From Actinoplanes sp. KI2 (lineage in GTDB: Bacteria; Actinomycetota; Actinomycetes; Mycobacteriales; Micromonosporaceae), in the NCBI RefSeq assembly GCF_025630775.1, contig NZ_JAOSZE010000046.1:1-64000 (forward strand): 64,000 bases of DNA, written 5' to 3'. This document shows positions 58,507 to 64,000 of the stretch, in pieces. The position numbers and the translations under genes are program-made. The notes under the pieces were generated by a model. That model worked only from the letters and a program-made list of their open reading frames with translations, was not told where the DNA came from and did not search any database. Each line of letters begins with the position of its first letter. The first letter of the stretch is position 1.

Positions 58507-60552
58507 ATGACGACCATGCCCGCCCTGGCCGCCGTTCCCGGCCGCGCCGGCCCGGACAGCGCGGAACGGGCCTCCCTGCGGGCGCTGTTGTCGCCGGCTT
58601 CGGTGGCGGTGGTCGGCGCCATGCAGCGCCATGGCGGCGCCGGCTACGAGATGGTGCGTGCCCTGCGCGACTACGGGTACCGCGGTCGGCTGTATCCGGT
58701 CAACGGCTCCGGCCGGCTGGTCCACGGTATCCCCGGGCACCGCACGATCGCCGACCTACCCCGGCCGGTCGACCTGCTGGTCATCGCGGTTCCCGCCGAT
58801 CAAGTCCCACCGGTGCTGCGCGAAGCGGGCCACTGCGGCGTCCGCAGCGCGGTCGTGCTCACCGGGGCCGCGACCGGCTCGCCGGACCGGCCGCCCGGAT
58901 CACGGCTTCGGCGCATCGCCGCAGAGCACGGCATGCATCTGATCGGCCCGGACAGCCTCGGTGTGATCAACACCGATCCGCGGATACGCCTGAACGCCAG
59001 CCTTTCGCCCACCTCGCCGCAATCCGGCGGGCTGGCGGTAGTCACCCGGTCGGGCGCGGTCGGGATTGCCGTATTGGAACATGCGGCCCGTAGCGGATGC
59101 GGCCTGGCCGCCTTCGTCTCGCTCGGCGACCAGCCCGCGATCGGCGGCGCTGATCTGATCGCGCATTGGCACGCCGACCCGCATGTCCGCGCCGTCGCCT
59201 TGGATCCGGACTCGTTCGGCGACCCCGTGACGTTCGCCCGCATCGCCCGGCTGTTCGCCCGGAGCAAGCCGCTGCTGGCCATCCGGGACACACGTGCGAC
59301 GCCCGGCCAAGACGTCCTGTTCGAGCAGGCCGGTATCGTTCGCACCGACAATCTCGACCACCTGATGGACGCCGCGCGGATCCTGGTGGATCAGCCCCTG
59401 CCAGCCGGGCGCCGGCTGGGGATCGTGGGCAACGCCGGTGGCCTCACCGAGCTTGCCGCAGAGCTCGCGGAGGCGAACGGGTTCATCCTTCCCCGCCTGG
59501 ACGGCTCCGCTTCCCGAACCCCGGGCCGCGGCAACCCGGTCGACACCGGAGCCGACGCCACCCCACGGCAGGTCGCCGACGCGGTCGAGACCCTCGCCCA
59601 CAGCCGCGAGGTCGACCTCGTGCTCGCTCTGATCGTCGGCACCCGCGCCAACGTGCCGGACGCCGTCATGACTGCGGTCGCCGACGTGCTCGACAAACAT
59701 CCGCGGCTGACCACGGCCGCGGTGCTCGCCGGAAGCGCGGACGACATCCATCACCTGGGTACGCGCCGGATGCCCGTCTACCGGCATCCGGAACGGGTGA
59801 TCCGCGCCTTGGCACACGCCTGCCGCTACGCGACGTGGCGCCGCCAACGACGGGGCGGGTGGGTGACGCCCGCCGGCCTCCACCGGGACCTCGCCGACAC
59901 CCTGATCGCGCGGGCTCGCCAAGAGCGACGTGGTTGGCTGCCGAGCGCGGTGACCGTCAAGATCCTCGCCACGTACGGCATTGCGGTACTTCCCGCCTCG
60001 CACCCCTACTCCGCGGTGGGCGCGGTCGCCGCGGCCGAGCGCCTCGGCTACCCGGTGGTCGTCCGGACTGTCGGCCGCGAGGCCCGTACCCGGAACGCCG
60101 CCGATCACCTGCGGCTCGGCCTGACCTGCGCCACCGAAGTTCACGACGCATTCGAGGCCCTGACCCGACCCGGCGACCCGGCTCGCGAGGTCCTGCTGCA
60201 GCGCCAGGTAAGCGCGCCGGTAAGACTCGCCGCCGGCATCACGAAAGATCCGCATTTCGGGTCGGTGCTCCATCTCCGGCGCAACCGTCGCCGGGCGGCC
60301 CACATTCTCCCGCTGACCGATCTCGACGCCGGCCGGATGGTGCACGAGGTTCTGGACACGCCGCCTTCCCCGATCGACACCGCCGGGCTCGTAGATCTGC
60401 TCCAGCGGCTCAGCTGCCTCGCCGAGGACCACCCGGAGATCGCCAGGCTCGACCTCAACCCGCTGTTCGCGGGCCCGGACGTCGTCGTGGCCGATGCCCG
60501 CCTGCGGTTGGCCGAAAGGCATTCACTCGACGAGGCGGCGACTTCGAAATGA
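58507..60552 (+). CDS. Acetate-CoA ligase (ADP-forming)-like protein, possibly inactive
   Basis: 681 aa. Order: CoA-binding domain (SPASVAVVGAMQRHGGAGYEM), succinyl-CoA-ligase-like domains (IGPDSLGVINTDP, VGNAGGLTELAAEL), and a C-terminal ATP-grasp part (VTVKILATYGIAVLPASHPY, then RLDLNPLF). There is no GNAT acetyltransferase domain. In active relatives a SHTG-type loop carries the phospho-His before the QAG-x-I/V-R segment; here ARSKPLLAIRDTRATPGQDV leads straight to FEQAGIVRTDN and that loop is absent. It may bind CoA or acyl-CoA and act as a regulator. GGAGGG eight bases before supports ATG 58507 over GTG 58501. Confidence 0.82.
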   Translation: MTTMPALAAVPGRAGPDSAERASLRALLSPASVAVVGAMQRHGGAGYEMVRALRDYGYRGRLYPVNGSGRLVHGIPGHRTIADLPRPVDLLVIAVPADQVPPVLREAGHCGVRSAVVLTGAATGSPDRPPGSRLRRIAAEHGMHLIGPDSLGVINTDPRIRLNASLSPTSPQSGGLAVVTRSGAVGIAVLEHAARSGCGLAAFVSLGDQPAIGGADLIAHWHADPHVRAVALDPDSFGDPVTFARIARLFARSKPLLAIRDTRATPGQDVLFEQAGIVRTDNLDHLMDAARILVDQPLPAGRRLGIVGNAGGLTELAAELAEANGFILPRLDGSASRTPGRGNPVDTGADATPRQVADAVETLAHSREVDLVLALIVGTRANVPDAVMTAVADVLDKHPRLTTAAVLAGSADDIHHLGTRRMPVYRHPERVIRALAHACRYATWRRQRRGGWVTPAGLHRDLADTLIARARQERRGWLPSAVTVKILATYGIAVLPASHPYSAVGAVAAAERLGYPVVVRTVGREARTRNAADHLRLGLTCATEVHDAFEALTRPGDPAREVLLQRQVSAPVRLAAGITKDPHFGSVLHLRRNRRRAAHILPLTDLDAGRMVHEVLDTPPSPIDTAGLVDLLQRLSCLAEDHPEIARLDLNPLFAGPDVVVADARLRLAERHSLDEAATSK

Positions 60553-60611
60553 CGCACGGCCCTGCGGCGAAACATGTGACCAGGCAAGGGTGCCACTCGC
60601 CGGACCAACGC

Positions 60612-60627
60612 AGGACCTTTGTCCCTG
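60612..60627. promoter_or_regulatory. DevR-like box, copy 19
   Basis: AGGACCTTTGTCCCTG lies 50 bases before the Acg-like nitroreductase gene, with both arms near-perfect. Confidence 0.78.
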
Positions 60628-60676
60628 ACGGGGCATAACCGCCGATCGGCACAGTGGTGGGGAGGGGGTTCCGACC

Positions 60677-61636
60677 ATGACACCGCTGGAAACGGCTGCC
60701 CGGACCGCGCAGCACGCACCGTCGGTCCTCAACACACAGCCGTGGGCCTGGCGGATCACTGGCGACCTGGCCGAACTGTTCGCCGACCCGGACCGCCGCG
60801 TCGAGAGCATCGATCCGGACGGACGGCTTCTCCTGCTCAGCTGCGGCGCCGCCCTGCACCACGCCTGTATCGCCCTGAACGCCGGCGGCTGGGGTGCCGC
60901 CGTCGAGCGCATCCCGGACCCGGCTCGGCCCGATCTTCTCGCCCGCATCCGGCTCACCAGTGAGATCACTCCTGACCCCGAGACCCAGCGGATGTCCGCC
61001 GCCCTGTGCCTGCGCCGCACCGACCGGCGCGCCTTCACCGACCAGCCGGTCGCCGACCACGAGCTGACCAAGCTGCGTCGCCTCGTCGAGGCGGCGGGCG
61101 CCTACCTGCACGTCGTCCGCCCCGATCAGGTCGCGATGCTGGCCATCTCCACGGAACTGGCCGCCGGCGCCGAACTCGACGACCCGGCCTACCGCGCCGA
61201 CCTACGCCGTTGGACCAGCCGTCCCTCCTTCACCGGGGACGGCGTCCCGCCCGCTACGGCAGTGCGGCCCGAGCTGCGCCGGGTCCCCATCCGAGACTTC
61301 GTGCCCGGTGGGAGCGCGGGACTGCGGGCCGGCGCCGCACACGACGCCGGTGCGGCCTACGTGGTGCTGTTCGGCGACGGCGCACAGCCCCTCGACTTCC
61401 TCCGCGGCGGCGAGGCGCTCTCGGCACTGCTGCTGATGGCCACCGCCGACGGCCTGTCCACGGCGCCGCTGAGCGATGCCGTGGAGGTCGGCTGGCCGCA
61501 TCATCTGCTGCGCGGCCTGCTGTCCGGCATCGGCGATCCCTACCTGGTGGTACGGCTGGGCCACCCGGCACCGGGCGAGCCGCTTCCGCCCACTCCGCGC
61601 CGCGACCCCCGTGACGTCATCACCGTCGTTCAATGA
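60677..61636 (+). CDS. Acg-like (Rv2032-type) nitroreductase family protein
   Basis: 319 aa. APSVLNTQPWAWRI at the N-terminus is the FMN-region start of this subfamily; RRTDRRAFTDQPV and SALLLMATADGLSTAPL also fit. The mycobacterial relative Acg is one of the strongest DosR-regulated genes and is thought to bind FMN and possibly seal it away instead of reducing nitro compounds. The same reading is plausible here. GGGAGGGG precedes ATG 60677. Confidence 0.88.
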   Translation: MTPLETAARTAQHAPSVLNTQPWAWRITGDLAELFADPDRRVESIDPDGRLLLLSCGAALHHACIALNAGGWGAAVERIPDPARPDLLARIRLTSEITPDPETQRMSAALCLRRTDRRAFTDQPVADHELTKLRRLVEAAGAYLHVVRPDQVAMLAISTELAAGAELDDPAYRADLRRWTSRPSFTGDGVPPATAVRPELRRVPIRDFVPGGSAGLRAGAAHDAGAAYVVLFGDGAQPLDFLRGGEALSALLLMATADGLSTAPLSDAVEVGWPHHLLRGLLSGIGDPYLVVRLGHPAPGEPLPPTPRRDPRDVITVVQ

Positions 61637-62259
61637 ATCCCCTGCCGCGTGTCCGGCGCGGTCGCCGCGACGTCGACGGCGGCAACCCCGGGGACCGTAC
61701 GGGCCAGCACGGCCACGATGCCCTGCTCGGTGTCGTCGTCGAACTCACCGCTGACGCGGGCGACACCGCCCTCCACGACCGCGGTCCAGCGGTGACCGCC
61801 GCTGTACTCGTCGAGCCGGTGCTGCACCTCGGCGGCCAGCACGTCGTCGCCGCGCACCATCGCGCGCAGGATGTCGCGGCGGCTGATGATGCCCACCACC
61901 GCGCCGTCCTCGAGAACCGGCATGCTGCGCACGTCGTACTCGAGCATCTGCCCGGCCACCTCGGCGACATCCACGTCCGGCCGGGTCGTGACGGTGTACG
62001 GCGACATCACCTCGACCACCATGCCGGGCCGGTCGGCCGGATCGGCGTCCGGCACCCCCCGCATGTGCGCGGTCGGATCGGACGGCACCCGGTGCCACAG
62101 CAGGTCGCTCTCGCTCACCATTCCGACCAGCCGGCCGCCCTCGTCCACCACCGGCAGGGCGGTAACCGCCTTCGTCGTGATCAGCTGAGCGGCGCTCTCC
62201 ACCGTCGCGGTCTGGGTCACCGTGTACACCGGGCTGCTCATGATGTCCTTGGCACGCAT
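61630..62259 (-). CDS. CBS-BON domain protein
   Basis: 209 aa. A CBS pair (residues 1-140: MRAKDIMSSPVYTVTQTATVE, then VVEVMSPYTVTTRPDVDVAE and GIISRRDILRAM) is followed by a BON domain (about 142-205: GGVARVSGEFDDDTEQGIVAV). CBS pairs bind adenosine nucleotides; BON binds phospholipid or proteins. The mycobacterial DosR regulon includes a CBS-only protein (Hrp1). Its stop overlaps the convergent nitroreductase end by seven bases. GGAGGTGA supports ATG 62259. Confidence 0.9.
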   Translation of the reverse strand: MRAKDIMSSPVYTVTQTATVESAAQLITTKAVTALPVVDEGGRLVGMVSESDLLWHRVPSDPTAHMRGVPDADPADRPGMVVEVMSPYTVTTRPDVDVAEVAGQMLEYDVRSMPVLEDGAVVGIISRRDILRAMVRGDDVLAAEVQHRLDEYSGGHRWTAVVEGGVARVSGEFDDDTEQGIVAVLARTVPGVAAVDVAATAPDTRQGIH

Positions 62260-62349
62260 CACGTCACCTCCGCAACATCTGCTCGTTGTCGGCCGTCCTC
62301 CCACACTGGTTCCTGTCTCTCAGCGTTTCGCCGATGCGACCGGGCGGGC

Positions 62350-62365
62350 AGGGCCGAATGTCCCG
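62350..62365. promoter_or_regulatory. DevR-like box, copy 20
   Basis: AGGGCCGAATGTCCCG lies 91 bases before the CBS-BON gene and just after the stop of the SHOCT gene. Confidence 0.72.
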
Positions 62366-62371
62366 GCCCGG

Positions 62372-62644
62372 TCAGGACCCAGCGGGGCCGAGCTCGGGCG
62401 GCACTGTCAAGGGGTGACGTTCGTCGTCGCGGGCGGCGAGCCTTTCCACGGCGCGCCGGTACTGGCCCACGGTGATCTCACCGGCCATCATCTGCGCCAC
62501 CAGCACACCCTCGAGGCTTGCCGGAGGAGCCGCCTCGGACTCCCCGGCAGTGGCCGGATCAGGATCCCGCAGGCGTATCAAGGGCAGGACGGCCCACCAG
62601 ACCATCGCGGTGCAGAGCAGAAGGAACACCACCAGGAACAACAT
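62372..62644 (-). CDS. SHOCT-domain small membrane protein
   Basis: 90 aa. One N-terminal membrane helix (LFLVVFLLLCTAMVWWAVLPLI), an acidic linker, then a SHOCT-like short helix pair (LEGVLVAQMMAGEITVGQYRRAVERL). SHOCT domains appear as C-terminal oligomerisation elements in many membrane proteins. GAGGAGGTGA precedes ATG 62644. The box at 62695-62710 lies 51 bases upstream, shared with the divergent SPFH gene. Confidence 0.82.
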   Translation of the reverse strand: MLFLVVFLLLCTAMVWWAVLPLIRLRDPDPATAGESEAAPPASLEGVLVAQMMAGEITVGQYRRAVERLAARDDERHPLTVPPELGPAGS

Positions 62645-62694
62645 CGTCGTCACCTCCTCACCGACCATGCTCGACGCGGGGCCGAGTGATCGGC

Positions 62695-62710
62695 AGGGAC
62701 CAATGTCACA
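62695..62710. promoter_or_regulatory. DevR-like box, copy 21
   Basis: AGGGACCAATGTCACA lies 51 bases before the SHOCT gene and 157 bases before the divergent SPFH gene. Confidence 0.65.
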
Positions 62711-62866
62711 TCGGCACGCGGCGAAGGACCTCTCGGCGGGCGGCCCGCGGCAGGCCCATCGACTCTGGTAACCGGCCTCCCGAGCGGCGGATGGTGGAAC
62801 TGGCACGGGCGTCACGGCGGACACCCAGCCCGACTGGATCGGCGACCGCGCCGGAGGTGTCCCGAC

Positions 62867-63691
62867 ATGAATGCCTGGATCATCACCCTGATCGTCGCGG
62901 CCGTCGTGGCCCTGCTGCTGGTGCTGTCGGTCCGTATCGTCAAGCAGTACGAGCGGGGGGTTGTGTTCCGCCTCGGCCGCGTCGTCGGCGCCCGGGAACC
63001 GGGCCTGCGTCTGCTGATTCCGATTGTCGACGTCATGCACCGCGTCTCGCTGCGGATCGTCACCATGCCGATCCAGTCGCAGGGCATCATCACCCGCGAC
63101 AACGTCAGCGTCGACGTCTCCGCCGTCGCCTACTTCCGGGTCGTCGACGCCGTCAAATCGGTCGTGGCCATCGAGAACGTGCACGCGGCCATCAACCAGA
63201 TCGCCCAGACCACCCTGCGCAAGGTCGTCGGCCAGCACAGCCTCGACGAGACCCTCGCCGAGACCGAGCGCATCAACGTCGACATCCGCCAGATCCTGGA
63301 CCTCACCACCGTCGACTGGGGCGTCGAGGTCACCCTGGTCGAGCTCAAGGACATCCAGCTGCCGGACGCGATGAAACGGGCGATGGCCCGCCAGGCCGAG
63401 GCCGAGCGGGAGAAGCGTTCGAAGATCATCAACGCCGAGGGCGAGGCGCTCGCCGCGTCCGCGCTGGGCGAGGCATCGGACACCATGATGGCCCACCCGC
63501 TCGCGCTGCAACTGCGCAACCTGCAGTCGCTCGTGGAGATCGCGGTCGACAAGAACTCCACCGTGGTCTTCCCGGCACCGCTGATGAGCACGATCGGCGA
63601 ACTTGGCCGCTTCCTGGATCAGGAATCGGCGGCCGCCGAACGCCACACCACGCCGCCGTCGATCGTGCGCCCGATGAGCGCCACCGGCTGA
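62867..63691 (+). CDS. SPFH/band-7 slipin-type membrane protein
   Basis: 274 aa. One N-terminal helix (WIITLIVAAVVALLLVLSV) then a band-7 domain: VKQYERGVVFRLGRVVGAREPGL, RIVTMPIQSQGIITRDNVSV, TTLRKVVGQHSLDETLAE and a C-terminal coiled coil (RQAEAEREKRSKIINAEGE). Slipins scaffold membrane microdomains and are often coupled to a NfeD protease, but no NfeD gene is visible next to it. It shares the divergent region with the SHOCT gene. Confidence 0.92.
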   Translation: MNAWIITLIVAAVVALLLVLSVRIVKQYERGVVFRLGRVVGAREPGLRLLIPIVDVMHRVSLRIVTMPIQSQGIITRDNVSVDVSAVAYFRVVDAVKSVVAIENVHAAINQIAQTTLRKVVGQHSLDETLAETERINVDIRQILDLTTVDWGVEVTLVELKDIQLPDAMKRAMARQAEAEREKRSKIINAEGEALAASALGEASDTMMAHPLALQLRNLQSLVEIAVDKNSTVVFPAPLMSTIGELGRFLDQESAAAERHTTPPSIVRPMSATG

Positions 63692-63792
63692 CTCAGCCCC
63701 AACGGCCCGCGTGATCGGGATCCCGGCGCCGTGCCGCGCCGACATCCGGTGCCGCAGCCGGCGGCACAGCGGCGGGCCGAGGGCCCGGAGGG

Positions 63793-63948
63793 TCATCCGC
63801 TGCCCACGGTGCGGAAACCGCGTCGGAACGACCCGGCCGGTAGCAAGTGGACATCCGCCCCCTCGGCCACCGCCGCTGTCGCGATCGCCCTCGCGATCTG
63901 CTCCGTCGAGCCGTGCCTGGTGGCGTGCAGCACGAGAACCCGGCTCAT
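63793..63948 (-). pseudogene. Truncated flavodoxin-domain protein
   Basis: 51 codons from ATG 63948 give SRVLVLHATRHGSTEQIARA, the FMN-phosphate loop of flavodoxins, and one more strand (ADVHLLPAG), followed by unrelated residues and a stop. The remaining two thirds of a flavodoxin are missing downstream. GGAGGGAGG precedes the start. It could be a real gene with a recent frameshift; it lies at the window edge. Confidence 0.6.
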
Positions 63949-64000
63949 CGGTGCCGCCTCCCTCCAGCAACCTGCCCTCCAGGGCACTCCGACGTTGCGG

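Noticed and set aside
1..64000. tRNA, rRNA or CRISPR array
   Set aside because: No cloverleaf with TTCGANTCC arm, rRNA-like stretch or regularly spaced direct repeats was seen on either strand by eye; a tRNAscan or CRISPR finder run would settle it.

Overview
The window is high-GC DNA with GC-rich third codon positions, frequent GTG starts, overlapping stop/start codons and actinobacterial protein families (DUF1876, DDN-type F420-dependent reductase, DevR/DevS, Acg-like nitroreductase). It looks like the chromosome of a filamentous actinomycete, probably a Micromonosporaceae/Actinoplanes-like organism; this placement is inference from protein style only. I saw no rRNA, tRNA or CRISPR array.

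1-8.8 kb is a loose, partly low-conservation stretch: hypothetical proteins, a lipoprotein, a HEPN-like protein, an SMI1/KNR4 protein, an SRPBCC protein, a large serine recombinase split by a frameshift, and a VOC protein.

8.8-17.9 kb is a sulfur/persulfide and redox cluster around a CsoR/CstR-type repressor (14438-14707). Four copies of an ATACCC...GGGTAT operator lie at 12276, 12370, 14741 and 16921. They front a leftward operon (MBL-fold/double rhodanese, rhodanese lipoprotein, Cys-rich miniprotein, MFS transporter), a rightward operon (thioredoxin, membrane rhodanese, TauE/SafE exporter), the repressor with a ferric-reductase-like flavoprotein and FMN-binding protein, and a secreted Asp-rich repeat protein with an in-frame amber codon.

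17.9-29.7 kb is mixed: a frameshifted CDF transporter, a DUF2231 protein, a universal stress protein (Usp), a MacB-like ABC exporter pair, a secreted twin ferritin-like protein, an HAF-repeat protein, and decayed genes (sulfide:quinone reductase, histidine-kinase tail, PIG-L deacetylase).

29.7-64 kb is a dormancy/hypoxia island. It encodes a DevR(DosR)-like response regulator and a DevS-like two-GAF kinase, eight further Usp loci (one broken, one fused to a GyrI-like domain), two DUF1876 proteins, Hsp20, an Acg-like nitroreductase, a DDN-type reductase, a CBS-BON protein, an AhpD-like protein, a class I aldolase, an acetate-CoA ligase-like protein, SPFH and SHOCT proteins, a Ser/Thr kinase, and a complete nine-gene V/A-type ATPase operon. 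I find 21 copies of a 14-16 bp dyad close to GGGCCGATGGTCCC, mostly 50-80 bp upstream of start codons. They resemble the mycobacterial DosR box and make nearly every gene here a candidate member of one regulon, including the rotary ATPase. Between these genes lie remnants of TusA/DsrE, MMPL, P-type ATPase and flavodoxin genes.
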